A stretch of DNA of 64,000 nt from RGIG4608 sp045631445 (GCA_045631445.1 JAZQUS010000054.1:1-64000); one strand, 5' to 3'. Positions 1 through 7,599 are shown, counted from the first letter of the stretch. Numbers and translations are program-made. The notes: a model not told the origin generated them from the sequence alone.

Positions 1-42
1 CGAGGTAAAAGCGAACAAAAGGTCAACTGTTAACATTGAAAA

Positions 43-702
43 TCAAAGAATTGTTACATCATTTGAGGTTGCAAAATAGAAATTACAAAAATCTTTTTTT
101 GCCTCGTCGCTTATTCTTACAGAAGTGCGACGTACCTTTCCGTTAAAGTCTAATTTCAATGGGTTGGTAATCGATTTAATTCTTTCAACTAGCGTTTCGT
201 ATGTTGCAAAATCATCCAAGCATGCGCATTCAATTATACAGGCTGAATGTTTTTCAGTATCATTCTCATACTCAATTTTCGCAGGAAAAGTCAAACACAA
301 TCCACACACATTTTCGGGGTATTGTGTAACAGAAAAAGAAGTTGAAAGTTGATCTTTCCACGGTAAGAAACAAAACGTATCAATAAAAGGACAGGGTTCT
401 GCAAAATTCGGAACGCTTAATCTCGTAGACGGTTGATAAATGCAATTTTCAAGATGGTCGGTGATGCCTGTGGAAAAATGTGCAATATCATAGTCTGTTT
501 TCCAAACCAATTTCTCACCGTTTTTTAGTTTTGCATATAAAGCATCAAAGGTGCAGAGAAAATCGTTTGGATTACTTTCCACATAATTTTTTCGTACACC
601 CGTGCTTACAACAACATGGTGAAACCCTTGCAAAATTTTTCGAAGCTCGTCAGGGGTAACGATGAAATGAAGCTTTTTGTTGGTCAATTCATAATACTGC
701 AT
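43..702 (-). CDS. Hypothetical protein, 219 aa, unrecognised
   Basis: I do not recognise this protein. It is a soluble-looking 219-residue product with no signal peptide or membrane segment. Its second half has scattered cysteines (CGLC, then CIIECAC), which might bind metal but do not form a standard zinc-ribbon spacing. The ATG is supported by a very strong Shine-Dalgarno (AAAGGAGGAGG) and by a promoter at 729-757, so it looks like a real single-gene transcription unit. Nothing downstream on the same strand is visible before the window edge. A function cannot be assigned. Confidence 0.75.
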   Translation of the reverse strand: MQYYELTNKKLHFIVTPDELRKILQGFHHVVVSTGVRKNYVESNPNDFLCTFDALYAKLKNGEKLVWKTDYDIAHFSTGITDHLENCIYQPSTRLSVPNFAEPCPFIDTFCFLPWKDQLSTSFSVTQYPENVCGLCLTFPAKIEYENDTEKHSACIIECACLDDFATYETLVERIKSITNPLKLDFNGKVRRTSVRISDEAKKDFCNFYFATSNDVTIL

Positions 703-728
703 CGTACCCTCCTCCTTTTCTTTGTTTC

Positions 729-757
729 ATTATACCACATTTTCACAAATTAATCAA
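729..757 (-). promoter_or_regulatory. Promoter of the 219-aa hypothetical gene
   Basis: Read on the minus strand, TTGATT (752-757) and TATAAT (729-734) are separated by exactly 17 bases, close to the vegetative sigma-A consensus. It lies 27 bases upstream of the start codon. The -35 overlaps the first hairpin of the neighbouring repeat array. Confidence 0.7.
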
Positions 758-993
758 GGCGTAGCCTTGTCTTGTATATCATCCGCAACTTGTTGCGGTA
801 TTTTTAGTGAAATATTCGGCGTTGCCGAATGTGAAATAATGTGCTATCGCACATTGTGAAATATTGCTCCCGTTGCTTCGCAACGATTTGGTCGCAATGT
901 GAAATGAAATTTGCCCACATTCGCAAAGTGAATATTTCACATTTGCGAAGCAAATATTTCACAGCGAAGCTATTTCACTTGCCCGAAGGGCAA
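755..993. repeat. Array of eight or nine mini-hairpins with GTGAAATATT / AATATTTCAC separators
   Basis: This stretch without a gene holds a chain of small perfect inverted repeats with tiny loops: CAAGGC-gta-GCCTTG (755-769), CCGCAAC-tt-GTTGCGG (783-798), ATTCGGC-gtt-GCCGAAT (814-830), AATGTGC-tatc-GCACATT (838-855), CGTTGC-ttc-GCAACG (871-885), ATTTGC-gaa-GCAAAT (941-955) and TTGCCC-gaa-GGGCAA (979-993). Degenerate ones lie between them. Stem sequences differ but separators are shared: GTGAAATATT-like at 807, 831, 856 and 899, and the reverse complement AATATTTCAC-like at 931, 953 and 971. The array therefore flips orientation near 934. No ORF spans it. It resembles intergenic repeat clutter rather than a CRISPR array. 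Confidence 0.8.
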
Positions 994-1002
994 ATTTCGT
1001 TG

Positions 1003-1037
1003 AAAAAAGCCAAGTCGAATTTCGACTTGGCTTTTTT
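1003..1037 (-). terminator. Intrinsic terminator of tRNA-Trp (symmetric)
   Basis: A perfect 11-bp stem (1009-1019 with 1021-1031) is flanked by six A and six T, so it can work on either strand. It sits three bases past the encoded CCA end of the minus-strand tRNA, which makes it that gene's terminator. Confidence 0.85.
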
Positions 1038-1039
1038 CT

Positions 1040-1115
1040 TGGCAGGGGCAGGAGGATTCGAACCCGCGACCCACGGTTTTGGAGACCGGTACTCTACCAG
1101 CTGAGCTATACCCCT
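1040..1115 (-). tRNA. tRNA-Trp (anticodon CCA), CCA end encoded
   Basis: On the minus strand an acceptor stem AGGGGTA pairs with TGCCCCT (one G-U), followed by discriminator G and an encoded CCA (1040-1042). The D arm is GCTC/GAGT. The anticodon loop CTCCAAA gives anticodon CCA (tryptophan), with its complement at 1080-1082. The T loop is TTCGAAT. Two stem positions do not pair: C27-U43 at the base of the anticodon stem and C50-C64 in the T stem. A promoter lies upstream and a terminator directly downstream, so it is a stand-alone unit. The identity is clear; the mismatches could mean a slightly weakened tRNA. Confidence 0.9.
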
Positions 1116-1144
1116 ATATTGTGCCGTCTTTTGACGACTGTGAT

Positions 1145-1173
1145 ATTATATCACATAAAAAGGAAAAAATCAA
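1145..1173 (-). promoter_or_regulatory. Promoter of tRNA-Trp
   Basis: On the minus strand TTGATT (1168-1173), a 17-base spacer and TATAAT (1145-1150) lie about 30 bases upstream of the tRNA 5' end. The short leader contains a small hairpin around 1125-1140. The promoter lies in the gap after the upstream carboxypeptidase-like gene. Confidence 0.7.
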
Positions 1174-1185
1174 GGGGTTTTTGAA

Positions 1186-2484
1186 TTATTTTTTGATAAT
1201 TTTTGATTTATTTTTTCTTTTACGCTTCTTTTTTCTAAATTTGTGCTTTTTGCGGTTATGGACAACCAAGATGCAAACAAATATAGAAATCAAGATAAGG
1301 ACAAACCAAATACTTGTAATAAAGCTTTTCATCACATCCATCACAAACAAAAATCCGTTTCGTTCCACCGTTATACTTGATAAAATTGGCATTGAAGCAA
1401 GTAGAACACCGTTGTGCGAAATCGTGAGAATACCAACCTCGTCACCTTGCTTTATGGGGGCTTTCAGTTCATCGCCATAAATATGTATATCATATTTTAA
1501 ATCGGAATTTATGTCGGTGTATTTTGAAAGAAAAAGTTTAACATCTTCTTTTAGATACAAGTCGATATTTTTGTACGAAATTGAGTATTTTACAGGCAGA
1601 GAAGTAATAACTTCTTTTTTGCTTTTTACTGTAATTGTTTCATAGTCGTTTAGTGCGTGGTTGAGGAGGGATTTTGTATAAGTTTCAGCAAAATTTGACG
1701 TATCTTTTTCGTCATTAGCGAGTGCATTCATAACTATAGAAATAAGTTCACAATCATTGGTTTTATAATAAACGATAGCGCAATCTCCACTGCTTGAAGA
1801 TCCCGTGTTGAAATTTGCAAGACCTTTGTAGGTGGATAGTAAAGTTGAACGGTTATTTACGCTTGTGTATTTACTCGTTGCATTATCAGAAAAACGATAG
1901 GATTTTGTGGAACAAATCCCCACAAATTTTTCGTTTTTTGACATATATTTTGCGAGAATGGAGAGATCATTAACCGTGGTTTTAGCTGCGGTAACCTCAA
2001 TTCCCGTAACGTTTACATAGTGAGTTGACTTCATTTGGAGCTGTTCGACTTTTTCATTCATAAGGATTACAAACTCATAAAGTGAAGGGGAAACCGTTAG
2101 TGCAAGCGCAACTGTTGCATCGTTAAATCCTCCGCAGAGCATTGCATAAAGTAGGTCGTTTACAGTGAGCTTATCTCCTTCTTTCAACTCCATATTTCGT
2201 CCTGAAACATTTTGTAGCATCTTTGAGGTGATTTCGATTTCAAGATTAAAATCAATCCCTGACTCCAGAATAATACAAGCAGTCATTATTTTTACAGAAG
2301 AAGAGGGAGATATAATTTTATCAATATTTTCTTCTGCCATAATTAAGTTATTTTTTATGTCAAAAAGGTAGTATGAATCAACACTTCCTTCTGATTTGTC
2401 AAGCTCAAACGAGAAAATTGGCATATAAAAAAGCGAGAGCAAAATAGTCGAAAAAATAAACAAAATTATTATCTTTCGAAGCAT
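1186..2484 (-). CDS. D-alanyl-D-alanine carboxypeptidase-like protein (peptidase S11 fold) with degenerate active site
   Basis: A 432-residue protein with an N-terminal membrane/signal segment, a DacF/PBP5-type S11 domain and a C-terminal membrane anchor followed by a very basic tail. The family trims D-Ala from peptidoglycan stem peptides using SxxK, SxN and KTG motifs. Only SxxK survives here (S62-S-V-K65). The second motif reads G-F-N (residues 119-121) and the third N-T-G (226-228), so normal catalysis is doubtful. The ATG at 2484 is preferred over GTG at 2493 because AGGTGA is then well spaced. It is last in the ireB-ribF run, 16 bases after ribF. It may be a non-catalytic cell-wall binding relative of the intact DacF at 28397. 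Confidence 0.85.
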   Translation of the reverse strand: MLRKIIILFIFSTILLSLFYMPIFSFELDKSEGSVDSYYLFDIKNNLIMAEENIDKIISPSSSVKIMTACIILESGIDFNLEIEITSKMLQNVSGRNMELKEGDKLTVNDLLYAMLCGGFNDATVALALTVSPSLYEFVILMNEKVEQLQMKSTHYVNVTGIEVTAAKTTVNDLSILAKYMSKNEKFVGICSTKSYRFSDNATSKYTSVNNRSTLLSTYKGLANFNTGSSSSGDCAIVYYKTNDCELISIVMNALANDEKDTSNFAETYTKSLLNHALNDYETITVKSKKEVITSLPVKYSISYKNIDLYLKEDVKLFLSKYTDINSDLKYDIHIYGDELKAPIKQGDEVGILTISHNGVLLASMPILSSITVERNGFLFVMDVMKSFITSIWFVLILISIFVCILVVHNRKKHKFRKKKRKRKNKSKIIKK

Positions 2485-2500
2485 TGCTCTCACCTCTTTT

Positions 2501-3424
2501 TTAATTATTGAAATAATGTATTGTTGCGTTTATATCCTTTTGAATTTGTGTTTTTAGGGCATCGAGTGAGTCGAATTTCATCTCGTCACGAACTCGATGA
2601 ACAAATTCAACCTTAACCCTTTTATCATAGCAGTTGCCCTCATAATCAATGATATAAGTTTCCATATTTTTGTGTCCGTCATCGTCAACGGTTGGTCGAA
2701 CTCCTACGTTTGTAACACCGAAATATTTCTTTCCTTCGACTGTGCAGATTGTTGAATAAATGCCGTTTTTAAGAATAAATTGTTTACCTTGAACATTTTG
2801 GTTAATCGTAGGAATTCCAAGTGTTCTGCCAAGTGCTTTGCCGTGAATTACGGTTTCATAAACAGTGTAATTTTCACCGAGAAGGGAATTGGCTTTCTTA
2901 ATATTTCCTTCAGCCAAAAGCTCTCTAATATAGGTTGATGAAATAATTTTGTCACCGTCAACCGACAGAAGTGGAACTACAGTGGCATTTCCGTTCATCA
3001 TATTTTTAAGAGCATTGCTATCACCAGAAGCTTTTGAGCCAAAGCGGAAATTTTCTCCGCAAACTGCATGAATACAGTTGCATTTTGATTGCAAAACATC
3101 ATATACAAAGCTTTCTGGTGAAAGTGATTTCATTTCATCGAAGTCTGCAATGATGGCATAATCAAGACCGAGAGAAGCAAAAACATTAAGTTTTTCTTCT
3201 ATGGTGTAAATTTCTCTTGCGGCTTTATATGTGTTTGAGTCAAAAAACCAAGCACCGCTTACTACATTGGGATGCTCTTGTTTTTCTTTTTGCATTTGGT
3301 TTAGTACGGAAGCAACAAGTTGACGGTGTCCTAAATGAACACCGTCAAAATCACCGATACACAAAACGGTCGGGAAAGATATAAATGCTGTTTCGACTCT
3401 TGTTTTTAAATCGATAAATCTCAT
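2501..3424 (-). CDS. ribF: Bifunctional riboflavin kinase / FAD synthetase
   Basis: RibF phosphorylates riboflavin to FMN and adenylylates FMN to FAD. The N-terminal nucleotidyltransferase half shows the GDFDGVHLGH motif (HxGH) and the SSTYIRELL motif. The C-terminal flavokinase half contains GKALGRTLGIPT. At 307 residues it has the usual length. The start chosen is the ATG at 3424, which begins MRFIDLKTR; longer upstream frames would run through the preceding ireB gene. Only one base separates it from the ireB stop, so translation is probably coupled. Confidence 0.95.
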   Translation of the reverse strand: MRFIDLKTRVETAFISFPTVLCIGDFDGVHLGHRQLVASVLNQMQKEKQEHPNVVSGAWFFDSNTYKAAREIYTIEEKLNVFASLGLDYAIIADFDEMKSLSPESFVYDVLQSKCNCIHAVCGENFRFGSKASGDSNALKNMMNGNATVVPLLSVDGDKIISSTYIRELLAEGNIKKANSLLGENYTVYETVIHGKALGRTLGIPTINQNVQGKQFILKNGIYSTICTVEGKKYFGVTNVGVRPTVDDDGHKNMETYIIDYEGNCYDKRVKVEFVHRVRDEMKFDSLDALKTQIQKDINATIHYFNN

Positions 3425-3425
3425 A

Positions 3426-3680
3426 TTAAATTCCAAGATAGTTTTTAAGCAACGTTGCCAAAAGCTCGTCTCTATCAAGCTTTCTGATGAGCGCACGTGC
3501 GTTGTTATGATTTGTTATATACGTGGGGTCCTCTGAAATGATATATCCAACTATTTGATTGATGGGGTTATATCCTCTTTCGCTTAAAGCATTGTAAATT
3601 TCCTGAAGTATTCTTCTTGTTTCGTCCTCGCGTTCGCTTGGTACTCGGAACATCTGCGTTTCACAATCTCTTCTTGCCAT
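3426..3680 (-). CDS. ireB: IreB/ReoM family regulatory phosphoprotein (UPF0297)
   Basis: An 84-residue protein starting MARRDCETQMF and containing the conserved RRILQEIYNALSERGYNP and DPTYIT segments of the IreB (Enterococcus)/ReoM (Listeria) family. Family members are substrates of the PASTA Ser/Thr kinase and tune peptidoglycan synthesis; ReoM controls MurA turnover. The threonine-containing N terminus that is phosphorylated in the family is present. The ATG at 3680 follows AAAGGAG. In many Bacillota it precedes ruvX; here it leads an operon with ribF and a carboxypeptidase-like gene. Confidence 0.93.
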   Translation of the reverse strand: MARRDCETQMFRVPSEREDETRRILQEIYNALSERGYNPINQIVGYIISEDPTYITNHNNARALIRKLDRDELLATLLKNYLGI

Positions 3681-3720
3681 TTTTGAACTCCTTTTCTTTG
3701 AAAAAGTAATATACACGATT

Positions 3721-3749
3721 ATTATATAATATTTTTTTGAAATTTTCAA
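3721..3749 (-). promoter_or_regulatory. Promoter of the ireB operon
   Basis: On the minus strand TTGAAA (3744-3749) and TATAAT (3721-3726) are 17 bases apart, placing transcription start about 35 bases before the ireB ATG. It is divergent from the nusB promoter in the same AT-rich gap. Confidence 0.65.
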
Positions 3750-3849
3750 TAGAAATAGCATATTTTTTTGTAAAATATCGCGAAAATTTTCCGCTATGCA
3801 TATTTTTGCAAAATATTCATTATTTTTTGCATAAAAAATAGGTTTTTTA

Positions 3850-3878
3850 TTGACTTTTTTGAGATTTTGTATTATAAT
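3850..3878 (+). promoter_or_regulatory. Promoter of the nusB operon
   Basis: TTGACT (3850-3855), a 17-base spacer and TATAAT (3873-3878) match the vegetative consensus. The start site would fall near 3885, about 35 bases upstream of nusB. No terminator is visible until after argS, so this may serve the whole run. Confidence 0.75.
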
Positions 3879-3919
3879 ATACAAGTTAATATTTAATATT
3901 TCAAAGAGGAATTTGTATT

Positions 3920-4339
3920 ATGACAAGAAAAGAACAAAGAGAAGCTACCTTTGAGTTGCTTTTTGAAAGAGAATTTCGCCTTGAAGAGAGTGCTGATGAA
4001 ATTTTTGCACTTTCTACCGAAAATCGTGATATTGATGCGATTAAAGAAAAATACATTAAAAATACTTACTTTGGCATTGTTGAGCATGAGAAAGATATTG
4101 ATGCTCTTATCACAGAAGCATCAAATGGTTGGAAGGTTTCGCGCCTTTCAAAAACCACTCGTTCCGCTATACGTCTTTGTGTTTACGAAATGATGTATTG
4201 TGATGATATTCCAAATACCGTTTCCATTAATGAAGCACTTGAGCTTGTTAAAAAATATGACGACCCCAAGTCACGAGCTTTTACAAACGGAGTTTTGAAC
4301 AATATCAAGGATAAGCTTGAAGCTAAAAATGAGCAATAA
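3920..4339 (+). CDS. nusB: Transcription antitermination factor NusB
   Basis: A 139-residue all-helical protein beginning MTRKEQREATFELLFERE, with the C-terminal signature SINEALELVKKYDDPKSRAFTNGVLNNI typical of NusB. NusB pairs with ribosomal protein S10 on boxA RNA and helps RNA polymerase complete rRNA operons. It follows an AAAGAGG ribosome-binding site. It heads a long co-directional operon, and its 3' end overlaps the next gene by 11 bases. Confidence 0.95.
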   Translation: MTRKEQREATFELLFEREFRLEESADEIFALSTENRDIDAIKEKYIKNTYFGIVEHEKDIDALITEASNGWKVSRLSKTTRSAIRLCVYEMMYCDDIPNTVSINEALELVKKYDDPKSRAFTNGVLNNIKDKLEAKNEQ

Positions 4340-5276
4340 AAAAATTTATCTTGGCATAGATACGAGTAACTATACCACTTCCGTAGCAGCTTGTGACGAG
4401 AGTGGTAAGGTGATCGCCAATATCAAGAAAATGCTTGATGTTAAAGAGGGAGAAAAAGGACTTAGACAAAGCGATGCCGTATTTTCTCATATAAAAAATT
4501 TTGCTGAGATTGCATCACCTGTGCGTGAGGAGATTGGTGAATTTGAAATTTCGGCGGTTGGAGTTTCTACTGTTCCACGCGATACTGAAGGCTCATATAT
4601 GCCATGCTTTCTTTCAGGAAAAGCAGTTGCAGAAATGATTGCGGCAACTCATAACGTGCCAATAAGTTATTTTTCGCATCAAGCAGGACACATTATGGCA
4701 GCACTCCATTCAAGTGGTGCTATTGATGAATTAATGCTCAATCCTTTTGTTGCTTTTCACGTTTCGGGAGGAACAACCGAGGCTCTTTATGTTGTGCCCG
4801 ATGACAATTCTTTTGATGTCGAAATTATAGCCGATACTGCCGATATAAGTGCGGGACAAGCAATCGACAGAGCAGGAGTTATGATGGGATTGAAATTTCC
4901 TTGCGGTAAAGAACTTGAAGTGCTTGCTAACGGGTATAATGGTAAATTGCCAAAGGCAAAGATATGCGTTAAAGATGCTAAGTGTAATCTCTCGGGACTT
5001 GAAAATCTCTCACAAAAGCTCTATAAAGAAACGAACGATAAGGCATATGTGTCTGCATACGTTTTGAATTTTGTTGCACAGACTCTTGTTGCTCTAACTG
5101 AGCAAATAAGAGAAAAATATCCCGAGATACCTATCATATATGCAGGCGGTGTTATGAGTAATAAGTTTTTGAAATCAAAGCTTTCTGCTTTTGATAAGAC
5201 ATATTTTGCAGAGCCACAGTTTTCTGCAGATAATGCTGCAGGTATTGCTATTTTAACACAGAGAAAATATAAATAA
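4329..5276 (+). CDS. TsaD/Kae1-like ASKHA-fold protein (peptidase M22 family)
   Basis: A roughly 316-residue protein of the TsaD/Kae1 superfamily. It keeps the N-terminal LGIDTSNYTTS phosphate loop, a SHQAGHI segment giving the H-x3-H metal pair, HVSGGTTE, and a C-terminal YAGGVMSNKFL with FSADNAAGIAI. TsaD makes the t6A tRNA modification, but this copy is more divergent than standard TsaD and resembles the second, M22-type paralogue common next to xseA in Clostridia. Its reaction is uncertain. The ATG at 4329 overlaps nusB; a TTG at 4317 with a better-placed AAGGAT is a real alternative start. Confidence 0.88.
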   Translation: MSNKKIYLGIDTSNYTTSVAACDESGKVIANIKKMLDVKEGEKGLRQSDAVFSHIKNFAEIASPVREEIGEFEISAVGVSTVPRDTEGSYMPCFLSGKAVAEMIAATHNVPISYFSHQAGHIMAALHSSGAIDELMLNPFVAFHVSGGTTEALYVVPDDNSFDVEIIADTADISAGQAIDRAGVMMGLKFPCGKELEVLANGYNGKLPKAKICVKDAKCNLSGLENLSQKLYKETNDKAYVSAYVLNFVAQTLVALTEQIREKYPEIPIIYAGGVMSNKFLKSKLSAFDKTYFAEPQFSADNAAGIAILTQRKYK

Positions 5277-5291
5277 TTAGAGGAGAAAGGT

Positions 5292-6521
5292 ATGGAAAAT
5301 TCAAAAATGATTTTGAGCGTTACACAAATTAACGAATATATCCGTGCCTTGCTCGCTCAAGACGAAGTTCTTTCTATGATATGTGTAAGAGGGGAGATTT
5401 CTAATCTTACACTCCATCGTTCAGGGCACATATATTTCACTTTAAAAGACGAAACGAGTGTGCTTAAAGCAGTTATGTTTCGTTCGAGTGCACAAAGAGT
5501 TAAGTTTGCACTTAAAGAGGGGATGAACGTAATTGTTTACGGAAGGATTTCCTTATATACACCATCAGGTCAATATCAACTCTATGCGGAAGATATTCAA
5601 CCCGACGGCATAGGTGCGCTATATATTGCCTATGAGCAAATAAAAGAAAAGCTTCAAAAGGAAGGGCTTTTTGACCAGAATAGAAAAAAGCCTATTCCTA
5701 AATTACCGTCAACAGTTGGAATTATTACGTCACCCACAGGCGCGGCTATACACGATATGATAAACGTTATGGGAAGAAGATTTCCTTTAACTAAACTTGT
5801 TTTATATCCTGCCTTGGTTCAAGGAGAGACCGCATATAAGAGCTTGATTGCAGGTGTTGAGTATTTTAACATAACTAAGTCTGTAGACGTAATTATTATT
5901 GGTCGCGGAGGCGGTTCTATGGAAGACCTTTGGGCTTTTAATAACGTTGAACTCGCTTATGCAATAGCAAAATCAGAAATACCCGTTATTTCTGCGGTTG
6001 GACACGAAAGCGATTATACTATTTGTGACTTTGTAGCAGACCTTCGCGCGCCAACTCCGTCTGCTGCGGCAGAGCTTGCAGTACCCAATGTGCTGACGGT
6101 TAAAAATGACTTAAACAAGAATATTTTAAATGTTGAAAAAATACTTATTTCGAAAATACAAAACTATAGAAAGCATTTGAATATGCTTTCATCAGCTCGT
6201 GTGCTTACTTCAAAAGAAAACTTGCTTGACGAATACAAAATGAAAATAAATCTTGTGTCGGATAAGCTTGATGCTTCCATGCAGAATATTTTCAAGGACA
6301 GGAAACACACTTATGGTATTTTGTGTGCCAAACTGAATACTATAAGTCCTCTTAATACTTTGTCAAGAGGGTATGCCATTGTTCAAAACGATGCTGGAGA
6401 AGCAATTGCGAGCGTTACCAATATTAAGATTGGTGAGAGAGTTAATATTTTACTCGGTAATGGTAATCTCGGCGCGATTGTTGAAGAAATTAATGAAAAT
6501 GGAGGGGCTCAAAATGGCTAA
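5292..6521 (+). CDS. xseA: Exodeoxyribonuclease VII large subunit
   Basis: The 409-residue catalytic subunit of exonuclease VII, which degrades single-stranded DNA with XseB. It has an N-terminal OB-fold (EISNLTLHRSGHIYFTLKD), the conserved core GIITSPTGAAIHD, IIIGRGGGSMEDLWAFN and AVGHESDYTICDFVADLRAPTPS, and then a long coiled-coil region. A strong AGGAGAAAGG precedes the ATG. xseB starts eight bases before its stop, consistent with coupled synthesis of the two subunits. Confidence 0.97.
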   Translation: MENSKMILSVTQINEYIRALLAQDEVLSMICVRGEISNLTLHRSGHIYFTLKDETSVLKAVMFRSSAQRVKFALKEGMNVIVYGRISLYTPSGQYQLYAEDIQPDGIGALYIAYEQIKEKLQKEGLFDQNRKKPIPKLPSTVGIITSPTGAAIHDMINVMGRRFPLTKLVLYPALVQGETAYKSLIAGVEYFNITKSVDVIIIGRGGGSMEDLWAFNNVELAYAIAKSEIPVISAVGHESDYTICDFVADLRAPTPSAAAELAVPNVLTVKNDLNKNILNVEKILISKIQNYRKHLNMLSSARVLTSKENLLDEYKMKINLVSDKLDASMQNIFKDRKHTYGILCAKLNTISPLNTLSRGYAIVQNDAGEAIASVTNIKIGERVNILLGNGNLGAIVEEINENGGAQNG

Positions 6522-6750
6522 AAAAGAAAATATGACATTTGAATCTGCTACTGCAAGACTTGAAGAGATTGTTAAGCTTCTTGAACGCGGGAATTCATCT
6601 CTTGACGAGTCACTTAAGCTCTATGAAGAAGGTGTTGCTCTTGTTAGATTTTGTAACGAGGCACTTGATAATGCAGAAAAAAGAATAAAAGTTCTTTCTC
6701 CATCTATTAACGGAGAAATGATTGAAAAGGACTTTTTTGAGGAAGAGTAA
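6514..6750 (+). CDS. xseB: Exodeoxyribonuclease VII small subunit
   Basis: A 78-residue helical protein (MAKKENMTFESATARLEEIV, then GNSSLDESLKLYEEGVALV) that matches XseB along its whole length. Several XseB copies coat the coiled coil of XseA. The start at 6514 follows GGAGGGG inside the end of xseA, and its stop overlaps the ispA start as TAATG, so three genes are translationally linked. Confidence 0.95.
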   Translation: MAKKENMTFESATARLEEIVKLLERGNSSLDESLKLYEEGVALVRFCNEALDNAEKRIKVLSPSINGEMIEKDFFEEE

Positions 6751-7598
6751 TGCTTGATATTAAAGAAAAATTAAAGGTCAATGCTGATCTTGTTGAGCAT
6801 GCGCTTGAGCAATGCTATGATTATACTAATGCAGATTTTCAACAGTTGATTGAGGCGCAAAGGTATGGTTTGCTTGGCGGTGGAAAGCGCATTCGTGCTT
6901 TTCTTGTTTTGGAAATCTGCAGATTGTTTTCAGGTGACATTGCTCCTGCAATACCGTATGCATGTGCCATTGAAATGATACACGCGTCATCTCTAATTCA
7001 CGATGATATGCCTTGTATGGACGATGACGATTTTCGCAGAGGCAAATTAGCAACTCATAAACGATTTGGTCAGGCACTTGCTTTGCTTTCAGGGGATGCT
7101 ATGATGGTTAAGGCATTTGAAGTTGCAATTAAGAATTCATATCTTATGCCAGAAATCAATGCAAAAGCGGTTGAGATACTTGCCAATAGTACCGGTGAGA
7201 GTGGAATGCTTGCAGGTCAAACTATGGATATTAAAGCTGCATCTGAAAAATTTGATTTTGAAACTCTTATTAGATTGCATAAGTTGAAAACAGGCAAATT
7301 GATTTCTGCTTCTGCCAAGCTTGGTTGTCTTGCAGCGGGAATCGAAGAATATGATGAAAGATGTGTTTCGGCTATTAAGTATGCAGAAAATGTTGGACTT
7401 GCGTTCCAAATAATTGACGACATACTTGATTATAACGAGGGCAGGAGAGAGCTTAACTCATTCTTGTCCTTTATGAGTGTTGAAGAAGCGACAAAATATG
7501 CACTTGATTTGACAGAATCGGGAATTGATGCGATTTCACCATATGATGATGGAACGTTTACCGAGCTTGCTAAATATCTAATAAAAAGAGAGTATTGA
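6750..7598 (+). CDS. ispA: Polyprenyl (farnesyl/geranylgeranyl) diphosphate synthase
   Basis: A 282-residue trans-isoprenyl diphosphate synthase extending allylic diphosphates with IPP. Visible features: GGGKRIR (residues 43-49), first aspartate-rich motif DDMPCMDDDD (85-94), LAGQTMD, KTGKLI and second motif DDILD (223-227). After the second motif the usual G-x-x-x-G-x-D-x4-K-x-T-Y loop is missing; DDILD runs into YNEGRRELNSFLS instead, about eight residues short. That loop normally helps bind diphosphate and magnesium, so activity or product length may differ. The position between xseB and tlyA is the standard location of ispA. Confidence 0.9.
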   Translation: MLDIKEKLKVNADLVEHALEQCYDYTNADFQQLIEAQRYGLLGGGKRIRAFLVLEICRLFSGDIAPAIPYACAIEMIHASSLIHDDMPCMDDDDFRRGKLATHKRFGQALALLSGDAMMVKAFEVAIKNSYLMPEINAKAVEILANSTGESGMLAGQTMDIKAASEKFDFETLIRLHKLKTGKLISASAKLGCLAAGIEEYDERCVSAIKYAENVGLAFQIIDDILDYNEGRRELNSFLSFMSVEEATKYALDLTESGIDAISPYDDGTFTELAKYLIKREY

Positions 7599-7599
7599 T

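Noticed and set aside
755..993. CRISPR array
   Set aside because: The repeating units are short hairpins with variable stems and roughly ten-base separators, not identical 24-40 base repeats with unique spacers, and no cas genes are present.
1079..1480. Plus-strand frame overlapping tRNA-Trp and the carboxypeptidase-like gene
   Set aside because: It starts within the tRNA and is antisense to a recognisable gene; no ribosome-binding site.
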